The notes under the pieces were generated by a model. That model did no database searches, was not told where the DNA came from, and saw only the letters and a list, made by a program, of their open reading frames with translations. Of a stretch of DNA of 64,000 nucleotides, positions 28,652 through 37,397 are shown piece after piece; position 1 is the first letter of the stretch, and each line of letters starts with the position of its first letter. The translations under genes and the position numbers were made by a program. The DNA lies in the NCBI GenBank assembly GCA_002478045.1, contig DLLT01000022.1:1-64000 (forward strand), read 5' to 3'. This stretch comes from Porphyromonadaceae bacterium UBA7555 (lineage in GTDB: Bacteria > Bacteroidota > Bacteroidia > Bacteroidales > Muribaculaceae).

Positions 28652-29284
28652 ATGGAAGACAAGAAAATTACACCTCAAGAGAGCATGGCTCTCATCGCTC
28701 AGATGATAGAATCATCGAAACAGCGTGTGGCAATGCCCGACCTCCGAATCTCAATCATGTGGGCTGCGCTCACAATTCTTACCGCAGCAACGGTTCTTAT
28801 CGGGATGCTCATCATCTGCTCGCCGTGGATAAACCTCGTTTGGTTCGCCATTCCAGTTATCGGAGTGCCTGCAAATCTCATAATGGCAAAGAAGTATGGA
28901 GAGAAGAAAGGGACAAAGACCATCATTGACACTATCAGCGATGGTATATGGAAAACCGTAGGCTTTGTTGCTATCGCCCTCACACTGATATGCTTGGTGT
29001 TCAATCTTCTCGGACACCCCCAGGTATGGCTCACAATGTTCTATTATGCGTTCATTATTGTCGGCTTCGGCGCGGCAATGCAAGGCTATGTGTTGAAGGA
29101 AAACGCTTATATCTTCGGCGGCGTATTCTCTATTATTGTCGGTTTTATCATTGTTGCCATGCAAATCTGCAAGGTGCCATTGCTCGCCGTATGGGTTCTG
29201 CCGCTCTATATGCTCTGCTTCCTGTTGATGTTCATAGTGCCGGCTTTCGTCATTCGTAAGAAACTTAATGCTGCCAAGCGATGA
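28652..29284 (+). CDS. Multi-pass membrane protein paired with a winged-helix regulator
   Basis: 210 residues. A short soluble N-terminus (MEDKKITPQESMALIAQMIESSKQRV) precedes about six membrane helices arranged as three hairpins (about residues 34-56, 58-75, 100-122, 125-145, 148-165, 175-200). The N-terminal helix and overall plan resemble small Bacteroidales membrane proteins found beside MarR/ArsR-like regulators, but I cannot name a family. The regulator gene overlaps by ATGA. A sensing or stress role under control of its partner is inference. I chose ATG 28652; an in-frame upstream GTG at 28583 would lengthen it by 23 residues that look like leader. Confidence 0.7.
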   Translation: MEDKKITPQESMALIAQMIESSKQRVAMPDLRISIMWAALTILTAATVLIGMLIICSPWINLVWFAIPVIGVPANLIMAKKYGEKKGTKTIIDTISDGIWKTVGFVAIALTLICLVFNLLGHPQVWLTMFYYAFIIVGFGAAMQGYVLKENAYIFGGVFSIIVGFIIVAMQICKVPLLAVWVLPLYMLCFLLMFIVPAFVIRKKLNAAKR

Positions 29285-29562
29285 AAGAACTGAATCCATT
29301 ACTGCACTCACAGTTGAGGCTTGCCGTAATGTCGATTCTGATGAATGTCGAAGAAGCCGATTTTGTCTATCTTCGTGAGAAAACGGATTCGACTGCCGGA
29401 AACCTCAGCGTACAGCTTGACAAGCTTTCTGCTGCCGGATATATTGCCGTTGAGAAAGGTTTTGTAGGCAAAAAGACTCGCACTGTATGCCAAATTACCA
29501 AACAAGGCAGAAACGCGTTTGAAGAATATGTTGATGCGCTGAAACAGTACGTCAATCTGTAA
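29281..29562 (+). CDS. Small winged-helix DNA-binding regulator
   Basis: 93 residues that make a single winged-helix domain of the MarR/ArsR/PadR type. HSQLRLAVMSILMNVEEADFVYLREKT covers the first helices, TAGNLSVQLDKLSAAGYIAVEKGF is the recognition helix and following turn, and RTVCQITKQGRNAFEEYV is the wing and last helix. No metal or ligand site is apparent. It overlaps the membrane protein gene by 4 nt, so it is probably made together with it and likely controls their shared promoter. A hairpin terminator follows. Confidence 0.85.
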   Translation: MKELNPLLHSQLRLAVMSILMNVEEADFVYLREKTDSTAGNLSVQLDKLSAAGYIAVEKGFVGKKTRTVCQITKQGRNAFEEYVDALKQYVNL

Positions 29563-29584
29563 TATATACCATTCTCGTTATATC

Positions 29585-29630
29585 ATCCGGGGGACTGCAC
29601 CTATTTTCGAGGTATAGTCCCTCGGATGTT
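29585..29630 (+). terminator. Terminator after the winged-helix gene
   Basis: A 12-bp stem (29585-29596 with 29615-29626, one wobble) with a further internal ACCT/AGGT pair, followed by GTTT. It lies 22 nt after the stop codon. Confidence 0.6.
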
Positions 29631-29696
29631 TCGGTAGCATACGTATACGCCGTTTGAGCAGATAATGCCTAAGACTGCAAAGTCGCGGATTTTTAG

Positions 29697-29704
29697 TATC
29701 TTTG
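29697..29704 (+). promoter_or_regulatory. -7 box upstream of the SLC13-type permease gene
   Basis: TATCTTTG fits TAnnTTTG; no clear -33 partner. About 100 nt of leader to ATG 29805. Confidence 0.5.
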
Positions 29705-29804
29705 CAGATAAATACGACTCCAACGCAGGCCCACCGGCAGGGCACAAGCGAGGCGCACGACAGCCGTCTTATACGCCGCCGAAAGCCGTTAACAACGAAA
29801 CTCA

Positions 29805-31640
29805 ATGACCATCACACTCACTGTTCTGGCCCTGACTGTGGCCATGTTCGTCTGGGGCCGCATACGTTCAGACGTAGTAGCCCTGACAGCTCTTGCTATA
29901 CTACTTGTGTGCGGAGTACTCACCCCCGCCGAAGCACTCGCCGGATTTGCTTCACCCATAGTATTTATGATGGCCGGACTATTCGTAGTCGGCGGTGCCG
30001 TTCTACGCACAGGCTTGGCACGCGCCATTGGTTCGGGCTTGGTACGCGTAGCGCATGGTAAAGAGACGCCGACATTCCTATTGGTTATGGCTGCAACAGC
30101 CTTTATCGGCGCATTTGTCAGCAATACAGGCACCGTTGCCTTGATGATGCCCATAGTCATAAGTATGGCCACACAAGCCGGATTTCAAAGCTCGCGTCTG
30201 CTTATGCCGCTGGCCTTTGCCGGAAGTCTCGGCGGAATGCTCACTCTCATCGGCACACCTCCAAACCTTGTCATAGATGAGATGCTTGTCGAAAACGGAT
30301 ACCAAGGCCTCGGATTCTTCGAATTCCTGCCCGTGGGTGCTGTTTGTCTGGCAATAGGCATCGCCGTACTATTGCCACTAAGTCGTATGCTAGTATCCAA
30401 AAACCGCAGCAAGCATCAAGACGAGAACACCCATAAGACACCTCAAGAGTTGGCACGCGAATACAACCTGCCGGGACGCATACGATGCTACACCATCAAG
30501 GCCGGCTCGGCGGCCGCCGGTGCCTCGATACGCGACTTGGACACTCAAGGCCGCTATGGCGTGGCCATCTTCGAGATTCGTAACGAACGCCGCTCGTCCT
30601 TAGGGCTGCTACGAGACATCTCCCAAGACATCGCTGAAGCCTCCACCGTACTTACACCCGGAGACACAATCTACGCCGGAGGTGAGAGTCATGATTTGGA
30701 CGCCATGGCCGCCGAATTGGGCCTGCACCGCTGCGATGACGGCGACGGCAGCCTTGAATTTTACGACGTGGGGCTTGCCGAAATAGTCGTAATGCCCGAT
30801 TCGCGCCTCGAAGGGCTGCGTATACGCCACTCCGGATTGCGTAAGGCCCACCACATCAACGTCATCGGGATAAGGCGCGGCAACAGTTATATCACCGACC
30901 AGATAGCCGACACTAAGATGCGCTGCGGCGATGTCCTTCTTATCCAAGGCCGATGGGACGATATTCAAAGCCTCAATTCCGAAGCGGATAATTGGGTGGT
31001 CATTGGACGACCCGAACACGAAGCCGACCGCGTACTCTTAGACTACAAGGCTCCGGTAGCAGCGGCAATAATGCTGCTTATGATTGCCATGATGGTATTC
31101 GATTTTGTGCCCGTAGCTCCGGTTACAGCCGTTATCATTGCCGCACTGCTTACCATCTTTACCGGATGCTTCCGCAATGTCGAAGCAGCATACAAAACCA
31201 TCAATTGGGAAAGCATTGTGCTCATAGCCGCTATGATGCCTCTATCCACGGCACTCCAAAAAACCGGAGTATCAGCCACCGTTTCCCAAACGCTGGCCGA
31301 CAGTCTCGGTTCGGCCGGACCTACGGCTATGCTTGCCGGGCTGTACGTCGCCACGTCCATACTCACGATGTTTATCAGCAACACCGCCACAGCCGTACTT
31401 ATGGCCCCGATAGCCATGGCCGCTGCCGCACAAACCGCTACCAGCCCATACCCATATCTCTTCGCTGTCACTCTGGGCGCCAGTATGTGCTTTGCCTCGC
31501 CATTCTCCACACCGCCAAACGCTCTGGTCATGAAAGCCGGCGGATATACTTTTATGGACTACGTACGCGTCGGATTACCGCTACAAATCGTTTTGGGCAT
31601 CGCTATGATCCTGCTACTGCCGCTACTATTCCCATTCTAA
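29805..31640 (+). CDS. SLC13/DASS-family permease with two internal RCK-C (TrkA-C) domains
   Basis: 611 residues. The two membrane halves (about 1-205 and 405-611) each carry the family's paired motif: VSNTGTVALMMP and GTPPN in the first, ISNTATAVLMAP and STPPNAL in the second. Between them are two cytoplasmic RCK-C-like domains (about 225-300 and 315-395; TIKAGSAAAGASIRDLD and VVMPDSRLEGLRIRHSG). Proteins of this plan carry anions such as sulfate, or dicarboxylates, with sodium; the substrate cannot be read here. It stands alone, with its own promoter box and 194 nt before the ABC exporter. Confidence 0.88.
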   Translation: MTITLTVLALTVAMFVWGRIRSDVVALTALAILLVCGVLTPAEALAGFASPIVFMMAGLFVVGGAVLRTGLARAIGSGLVRVAHGKETPTFLLVMAATAFIGAFVSNTGTVALMMPIVISMATQAGFQSSRLLMPLAFAGSLGGMLTLIGTPPNLVIDEMLVENGYQGLGFFEFLPVGAVCLAIGIAVLLPLSRMLVSKNRSKHQDENTHKTPQELAREYNLPGRIRCYTIKAGSAAAGASIRDLDTQGRYGVAIFEIRNERRSSLGLLRDISQDIAEASTVLTPGDTIYAGGESHDLDAMAAELGLHRCDDGDGSLEFYDVGLAEIVVMPDSRLEGLRIRHSGLRKAHHINVIGIRRGNSYITDQIADTKMRCGDVLLIQGRWDDIQSLNSEADNWVVIGRPEHEADRVLLDYKAPVAAAIMLLMIAMMVFDFVPVAPVTAVIIAALLTIFTGCFRNVEAAYKTINWESIVLIAAMMPLSTALQKTGVSATVSQTLADSLGSAGPTAMLAGLYVATSILTMFISNTATAVLMAPIAMAAAAQTATSPYPYLFAVTLGASMCFASPFSTPPNALVMKAGGYTFMDYVRVGLPLQIVLGIAMILLLPLLFPF

Positions 31641-31834
31641 ACCGATATATCGAACATAATACACGGCTTATATGTCAAACAACGCTTCCGTTTCCGCCCC
31701 GGTCACAAGTCGCTGAAAAACGCGTAATTTCCGCACAAAGGTCAAATACAAGCCGCGCACGCGTTAAATTAAGTTAATCATGTAACTATTGACCAGACGC
31801 CGCGTCTAACAATAAAAAACCACAAACAAGCAAT

Positions 31835-32797
31835 ATGTACCTGCTCGAAGCTAACAATATTACAAAAAATTACACCGGACACCTTGCGCTGGATAATGTT
31901 TCCATGCGCGCCGCTCAAGGTAAGGTCCACGGACTGCTCGGGCCCAACGGCGCCGGCAAAACCACGCTGATACGCATCATCAATCATATCACCGCTCCGG
32001 ACAGCGGCGAAGTCCTTCTGGACGGACACTGCCTCACGGCAGCCGATGTATCTCGCATAGGCTATCTGCCCGAGGAACGCGGGCTCTATAAAAAAATGAA
32101 AGTCGGCGAACAAGCGGTATTCTTTGCCCGTCTTAAAGGCATGAGCCGCAACGATGCACGCGCCGCCGTCAACGAGTGGTTCAAAAGACTTGACATTTCC
32201 TCTTGGTACGACAAAAAGGTCGAGGAACTCAGCAAAGGTATGGCTCAGAAAGTCCAATTTGTCATTACAGTTCTCCATCATCCGACCCTGCTGATTTTCG
32301 ACGAACCCTTCAGCGGCTTCGATCCCATAAATGCCGACATCCTGCGCCGCGAGATTTTGCGTCTGCGCGACCAAGGCGCCACAGTCATCTTCTCGACGCA
32401 CAATATGTCCAGCGTCGAAGAGATTTGTGATGACATCACCCTGATCAACCGCTCGCGTGTCATACTTGATGGCGAAGTCAACGCCATACGTCGCGAATAC
32501 GGCGGCGGGCGTCTATACATCGATTATGACGGCAACCGAGATGCTCTTTGTCATGCCTTAGAATCCATAGACAGCGTCCGGCTCGAAAATAACGACAATG
32601 GCCTTGAAGCGGCACGCCTCAATGGCGCCGATGCACGCGCCATAGTCACAGGCGTAGATAAGGACGACATCCGTGCGGCAGTCATCGCCGCCGTCAATCC
32701 GGCAGTATCCATCCGTGCCTTAGGGACATATATGCCCTCGATGGATGATATATTCATCTCCGCAGTCAAGGCTTCGCAGAACTCCGCCGGCAGATAA
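31835..32797 (+). CDS. ABC transporter ATP-binding protein (ABC-2 exporter type)
   Basis: 320 residues. It has Walker A GPNGAGKTT (about residues 37-45), a Q-loop, signature LSKGMAQKVQF, Walker B LLIFDEPFSGFDP and the H-loop FSTHNM. The C-terminal 100 residues are the extra domain seen in exporters of the NatA/DrrA group. Its permease follows after 58 nt. The pair probably exports a drug, sodium-linked substrate or antimicrobial; the substrate is not readable. No promoter matching the consensus is seen in the 194-nt gap upstream; TAACTATTG near 31780 is only a weak match. Confidence 0.9.
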   Translation: MYLLEANNITKNYTGHLALDNVSMRAAQGKVHGLLGPNGAGKTTLIRIINHITAPDSGEVLLDGHCLTAADVSRIGYLPEERGLYKKMKVGEQAVFFARLKGMSRNDARAAVNEWFKRLDISSWYDKKVEELSKGMAQKVQFVITVLHHPTLLIFDEPFSGFDPINADILRREILRLRDQGATVIFSTHNMSSVEEICDDITLINRSRVILDGEVNAIRREYGGGRLYIDYDGNRDALCHALESIDSVRLENNDNGLEAARLNGADARAIVTGVDKDDIRAAVIAAVNPAVSIRALGTYMPSMDDIFISAVKASQNSAGR

Positions 32798-32855
32798 AGG
32801 CTTACCATAGCCATAGCATCAATACTTTTTTTGTAATACACATTAAATTAATATA

Positions 32856-34133
32856 ATGTCCAATCTTTCCATAGTCATTGCGCGCGAATACTTACAACGA
32901 GTGCGCCGCAAAAGCTTCATAATATCCACCATATTGATGCCGGTACTGATGCTCGGCCTTATGGCCGCACCCGCTCTCGTAGCCGCATTCTCCGGCCCGG
33001 AGGAAAAAGTCATCGCCGTCATAGACCCGCAATGCCAAGTGTCGCAACTGCTTGCCGCCTCTACCGATAAAGCGAGTGCCATCACCTTCGTTCCCACGGA
33101 CTTATCCGTTGACTCGGCCAAAGCCGACCAACGCTATGATGCCGTACTAGATTTGGGACAAGACGTTGTAGCCGACCCATCGCATATACACCTGTACACT
33201 CGCGGCGCCGCAGCCATGCAAACCGAAAGCGCCATTTCGCAAGCCATTACACAAGCCATACGCTCGATACGCATAGAGGACATTAGGGGTCAAGTCCCTG
33301 AGATAGACAAATATCTCGAACAAATCGAACCGAACATTGCCATAGACACCATGCGCATTGACACCGAGGAAGAACAAAGCACCTCATCGGTGACATCCTA
33401 TCTGGTAGGTATGGTTATGTCTCTGTTACTTTATATGTTCATCATGCTTTATGGTCAAATGGTCATGACATCCATCATCGAGGAAAAAAACAACCGTGTC
33501 CTTGAGGTGGTTGTATCATGCGTCAAGCCCACATCTCTTATGCTTGGTAAAATTCTCGGCATAGGTGCTGTAGCACTCACCCAGATAGCAATCTGGTTTG
33601 TTCTAATTTCGTCCTTTACCTCTTTTGCCATGCCCTCGCTGACGGCCACGCTTCTCAACTCCTCGACCGACATCGACTTGCTCAACGCCATAAATATGCT
33701 CGGCAATACCGGATTTATTATCTCACTGTTTACATATTTGGCGTTCTTCCTAATCGGTGGTTACCTCTTCTACTCGGCCATCTACGCCGCCATAGGCTCG
33801 GCTGTAGATAATATTCAAGACGCCTCACAACTTCAATCCCTGGCTATGGTTCCAATCATACTTGGCCTCGTATTCAGTATGAGTGTCGTATCCGATCCAA
33901 ATTCGGGGATGGCAGTCACAATGTCCATGGTGCCCTTCACCTCGCCCATGGTAATGATGGCTCGACTGCCCTTCGGCATCGAAACCACGCAATGTATCAT
34001 CTCACTGGCCATACTGTATATCTCCACAATTTTCATGATATGGTTCGCCGCCAAGATATACCGCGTAGGCATCTTTATGTACGGCAAGAAGCCTACAATA
34101 AGCCAAATGCTGCGCTGGGCTCGTTACAAGTAA
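32856..34133 (+). CDS. ABC-2 family permease (NatB-like)
   Basis: 425 residues. There is one N-terminal helix (about 24-45, IISTILMPVLMLGLMAAPAL), an extracytoplasmic domain of about 150 residues, then six helices from residue 175 on. The family's coupling segment VVVSCVKPTSLMLGKILGIGAVA lies after the second helix (about 218-240). It forms the membrane part of the exporter with the preceding ATPase. A strong hairpin follows and ends the operon. Confidence 0.88.
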   Translation: MSNLSIVIAREYLQRVRRKSFIISTILMPVLMLGLMAAPALVAAFSGPEEKVIAVIDPQCQVSQLLAASTDKASAITFVPTDLSVDSAKADQRYDAVLDLGQDVVADPSHIHLYTRGAAAMQTESAISQAITQAIRSIRIEDIRGQVPEIDKYLEQIEPNIAIDTMRIDTEEEQSTSSVTSYLVGMVMSLLLYMFIMLYGQMVMTSIIEEKNNRVLEVVVSCVKPTSLMLGKILGIGAVALTQIAIWFVLISSFTSFAMPSLTATLLNSSTDIDLLNAINMLGNTGFIISLFTYLAFFLIGGYLFYSAIYAAIGSAVDNIQDASQLQSLAMVPIILGLVFSMSVVSDPNSGMAVTMSMVPFTSPMVMMARLPFGIETTQCIISLAILYISTIFMIWFAAKIYRVGIFMYGKKPTISQMLRWARYK

Positions 34134-34154
34134 TCAAGGTCTCACGCCATACAG

Positions 34155-34203
34155 CCGAGCCGCATCCGCACCTACATACACGGACGCGGTTCGGTTGTTT
34201 TTT
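34155..34203 (+). terminator. Terminator of the ABC-2 exporter operon
   Basis: Stem 34155-34168 with 34181-34194 (14 positions, one mismatch and one wobble), followed by TTGTTTTTT. It lies 21 nt after the permease stop. Confidence 0.85.
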
Positions 34204-34241
34204 AAGAATTGTATTACCGCCTCCGTTTGCCGAAAAATAAC

Positions 34242-34249
34242 TACCTTTG
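34242..34249 (+). promoter_or_regulatory. -7 box of the cdsA promoter
   Basis: TACCTTTG fits the consensus; a TTTG at 34226-34229 is too close to be the -33 box. Leader about 110 nt. Confidence 0.55.
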
Positions 34250-34369
34250 TAGTACGAAAATCGGCCGCGAAACACGTCGACTGCAGCCTCCGACTCTCGG
34301 TCGCGCTACACAAACCGCGCATATTTATAGAACAATCCACAGACAAACACAGACAGACACCATCCAAAT

Positions 34370-35236
34370 ATGAAAAATATCGTCACACGCGCCATCTCCG
34401 GTACAATATATGTAGCTGTCATCGTATCAGCCACCATCGCCGGCGGATACTGGTTCTTTGCGCTCACCGGAATCCTCGCGGCCATAGGGGCTTTTGAGTA
34501 CCAACGTATGGTTGCACAAGCCGAAGGGCACGACATCCCCACGGCAATACGTATGGCCGATTTTGCAGCCACTATGCTGCTATGGCTCGCCGTCCCGGCA
34601 TACACCTACACCGCCTCCGTATATCCCGAATATGGAGGCACGGCTATTGCCGCCACGCTCACGGCCGTAACTGCCATTATGGTGCTATTCATTCTGATTC
34701 GTATGACGATGGCTTTGACTCAAAGCGGACCGGAAGCCTTCTCCATGACCGGACGCTCATACCTCGGCGTGTTCTACATCGGCGTACCCGTAGCCCTACT
34801 CAATGCACTGATGGTACACACCGGCTCGGCATTGGTGATGCTGATGTTTGTTATGATTTGGCTCAACGACACCGGCGCATATCTCGTAGGCACGTCCTTT
34901 GGCCGAACTCCTCTATGCAAGCGATTATCACCAAAGAAAAGCCGGGAAGGTTTTTGGGGCGGTATGGCATTCTGTATATTTGCCGGAGCGCTATATGCCA
35001 CCATCTTTATCCACGGCGGATACTTAGAGTGGGTTGTCTTCGGCGTCATCATCTGCTTGGCATCCACGGTCGGCGACCTCTTTGAGTCAATGATTAAACG
35101 AGCCGCCGGCGTCAAGGACTCGGGCAATCTTATACCAGGTCACGGGGGAATACTCGACCGTATCGACTCGCTACTTATGGCCGCACCCGCTGCCGCCCTC
35201 TTCGCCTTGGCTCGTATTCTGGCACAAGCCTACTGA
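34370..35236 (+). CDS. cdsA: Phosphatidate cytidylyltransferase (CDP-diacylglycerol synthase)
   Basis: Makes CDP-diacylglycerol, the branch point of phospholipid synthesis, in the inner membrane. 288 residues with about eight hydrophobic helices. The family signature near the C-terminus is SMIKRAAGVKDSGNLIPGHGGILDRIDSL (about 241-269, with KR, KD, GHGG and DR). GRTPLCKRLSPKKSREGFWGG upstream is also typical. It has its own promoter box after the exporter terminator and precedes the phosphohexomutase gene, which has a separate promoter. Confidence 0.95.
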   Translation: MKNIVTRAISGTIYVAVIVSATIAGGYWFFALTGILAAIGAFEYQRMVAQAEGHDIPTAIRMADFAATMLLWLAVPAYTYTASVYPEYGGTAIAATLTAVTAIMVLFILIRMTMALTQSGPEAFSMTGRSYLGVFYIGVPVALLNALMVHTGSALVMLMFVMIWLNDTGAYLVGTSFGRTPLCKRLSPKKSREGFWGGMAFCIFAGALYATIFIHGGYLEWVVFGVIICLASTVGDLFESMIKRAAGVKDSGNLIPGHGGILDRIDSLLMAAPAAALFALARILAQAY

Positions 35237-35299
35237 TGCAGACAAAGTCAAGCGATCAAAGAGGACTAAGTCGTATCATACAAAGTCAGACATACCCGA

Positions 35300-35331
35300 T
35301 TTGGAAATTCGGCAAATACGCCGTACCTTTG
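35300..35331 (+). promoter_or_regulatory. Promoter of the phosphohexomutase gene
   Basis: -33 TTTG (35300-35303) and -7 TACCTTTG (35324-35331), spacer 20 nt. It rules out the in-frame start at 35301 and supports ATG 35409. Confidence 0.8.
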
Positions 35332-35408
35332 CGTCGAAAAGGCGCCGCCACAACGGCGCCACATCCTATTTTTCACGCTACAATAATCAACCAACAACCA
35401 TACACACA

Positions 35409-37157
35409 ATGAAAGATCAACAACTCATCGACCAAGTGACAGCCAAAGCAAAGACATGGCTGCGCGATGGATACGACCGGAAGACGCAAGACGAAGTACG
35501 CCGAATGCTGGCTGCCGAAGACCCCACCGAACTTATCGAATCATTCTATAAAGACCTAGAATTCGGAACAGGCGGTCTGCGCGGCATTATGGGTGCCGGC
35601 TCAAACCGTATGAACATCTATACAGTAGGCGCCGCCACACAAGGCCTTGCCAACTACCTCAAGGAAGCATTCGCCGACCTGCCCCAGATATCGGTAGTCG
35701 TAGGTCACGATGTGCGCAACAACTCCGAATACTTTGCACAAACCGTAGCAGACATCTTCTCAGCCAACGGCATCAAGGTATACCTCTTCGAGACCTTCCA
35801 GCCCACACCCGAGCTGTCCTTCGCCATACGTCACCTCGGATGCCAGAGCGGCGTCAATATCACCGCATCTCACAACCCCAAAGAATATAACGGATACAAA
35901 GCATATTGGGACGATGGCGCACAAGTACTTGCTCCACATGATGTCAATATCATCAACCACGTCAACAAAATCACCGATGTACGCGACATCAAGTTCAATG
36001 GCAACCCCGATCTGATTCAACACATCGGAGCCGAAATCGACAAGGCCTTCCTGGACGCAGTCAAGAGCCTCTCGCTGGATCCCGAAGTCATCAAGCGCCA
36101 TCACGACCTCAAGATCGTCTACACCCCCATTCACGGCACCGGCGTCAAACTCGTGCCCGCATCGCTGCACAACTACGGATTTACAAACATCATCCACGTT
36201 CCCGAACAGGACATCCCCTCCGGCGATTTCCCAACAGTAGTTTCGCCCAATCCCGAAGTCCCCTCCGCTATGGCGCTGGCCATAGCCAAGGCCAAGGAAA
36301 CAGGTGCTGACGTCATCTTTGCTTCCGATCCCGATGCCGACCGTATAGGTTGCGTAGCACGCGATGCCTCCGGCGAATACGTGCTCATCAACGGCAACCA
36401 GATAGTTATGATTTTGCTCAACTATATCATGCAGCGCAACCGCGAACTCGGTCTGCTCAAAGGCAACGAATATGTCGTTAAGACCATCGTTACGACCGAA
36501 ACCATCCGCCGCATCGCCGATCGTCAGGGCATAAAGCTCTACGACTGCTACACCGGCTTTAAGTGGATTGCCAACGTCATCCGCGAGCACGAAAAAGACG
36601 AACGATACATCGGTGGCGGCGAAGAAAGTTACGGATTTATGGCCGAAACTTTCTGCCGAGACAAGGACTCCGTATCCGCAATATCCCTGATGGCCGAAAT
36701 CGCAGCATGGGCCAAAGATCGCGGTATGACCTATATGGACATGCTCAAGGATATTTACCTTACCTATGGATACAGCCACGAAGTGGGAGTATCGGTAGTA
36801 CGTCCCGGAAAAACCGGCGCAGACGAAATCAAAGCTATGATGGCCAACTTCCGAGCCAATCCGCCCAAAAGCATAGGTGGCAGCGCAGTCGTAGCAATCA
36901 AGGACTACATCACCCTCGAAGACAAAGACCTCCGCACAGGCACAATTACCAAGCTGGCCTTTCCTGCAACGAGCAACGTCCTTCAATACTACACCGAAGA
37001 CGGCACCAAAGTCTCCGTACGCCCAAGTGGCACCGAGCCTAAAATCAAATTCTACATCGAAGTCATCGGCAAGATGAACACCGTCGCCGATTATGACCGC
37101 TGCGGTCGCGAAGCCGAAGCCAAAGTAGAAGCCATCAAGAAAGATCTCGGCATCTAA
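35409..37157 (+). CDS. Phosphoglucomutase/phosphomannomutase family alpha-D-phosphohexomutase
   Basis: 582 residues. It interconverts 1- and 6-phosphates of glucose or mannose (or a related sugar), feeding sugar-nucleotide and glycogen pathways. The four family blocks are visible: TASHNP with phosphoserine S154; metal loop DPDADR (D307, D309, D311); sugar-binding GGGEESYGF; and the C-terminal phosphate loop VRPSGTEPKIKFY. The N-terminal FGTGGLRGIMG is typical of the PMM2/PGM2-like bacterial group. Start at 35409 is fixed by the promoter. Substrate preference cannot be settled from sequence. Confidence 0.93.
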   Translation: MKDQQLIDQVTAKAKTWLRDGYDRKTQDEVRRMLAAEDPTELIESFYKDLEFGTGGLRGIMGAGSNRMNIYTVGAATQGLANYLKEAFADLPQISVVVGHDVRNNSEYFAQTVADIFSANGIKVYLFETFQPTPELSFAIRHLGCQSGVNITASHNPKEYNGYKAYWDDGAQVLAPHDVNIINHVNKITDVRDIKFNGNPDLIQHIGAEIDKAFLDAVKSLSLDPEVIKRHHDLKIVYTPIHGTGVKLVPASLHNYGFTNIIHVPEQDIPSGDFPTVVSPNPEVPSAMALAIAKAKETGADVIFASDPDADRIGCVARDASGEYVLINGNQIVMILLNYIMQRNRELGLLKGNEYVVKTIVTTETIRRIADRQGIKLYDCYTGFKWIANVIREHEKDERYIGGGEESYGFMAETFCRDKDSVSAISLMAEIAAWAKDRGMTYMDMLKDIYLTYGYSHEVGVSVVRPGKTGADEIKAMMANFRANPPKSIGGSAVVAIKDYITLEDKDLRTGTITKLAFPATSNVLQYYTEDGTKVSVRPSGTEPKIKFYIEVIGKMNTVADYDRCGREAEAKVEAIKKDLGI

Positions 37158-37183
37158 GACATACACACACGACCTACCATTAG

Positions 37184-37227
37184 GAGGGAGCGCCGCACAC
37201 CGCGACACTCCCTCCTCGCTTTATTTA
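37184..37227 (+). terminator. Hairpin after the phosphohexomutase gene
   Basis: GGAGGGAG (37184-37191) pairs with CTCCCTCC (37209-37216), followed by TCGCTTTATTT. Probably an intrinsic terminator; the 17-nt loop is long. Confidence 0.6.
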
Positions 37228-37397
37228 CGCACATCCGTTTTTTAACAATTGTGAAACCGCCCCCATACATAGCCAAATAAGTATAAACATCACCAGTTTA
37301 TAACTTAACGTATCAATAAAATCAGTAAATTCGCATCCACAAACACTTAGGACAAACCAAAACAAGAAAAATAAAAAACACAGCCAAACACGACACT

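Noticed and set aside
29702..30061. 119-residue plus frame upstream of the SLC13 gene
   Set aside because: Mostly out of frame inside the permease gene; His/Arg-rich, with a start lying in the -7 box.
35760..37208. 482-residue open frame on the minus strand
   Set aside because: Exactly antisense to the phosphohexomutase gene; long open frame arises from codon bias of the real gene, and its sequence (Val/Asp/Gly-rich) resembles no protein family.
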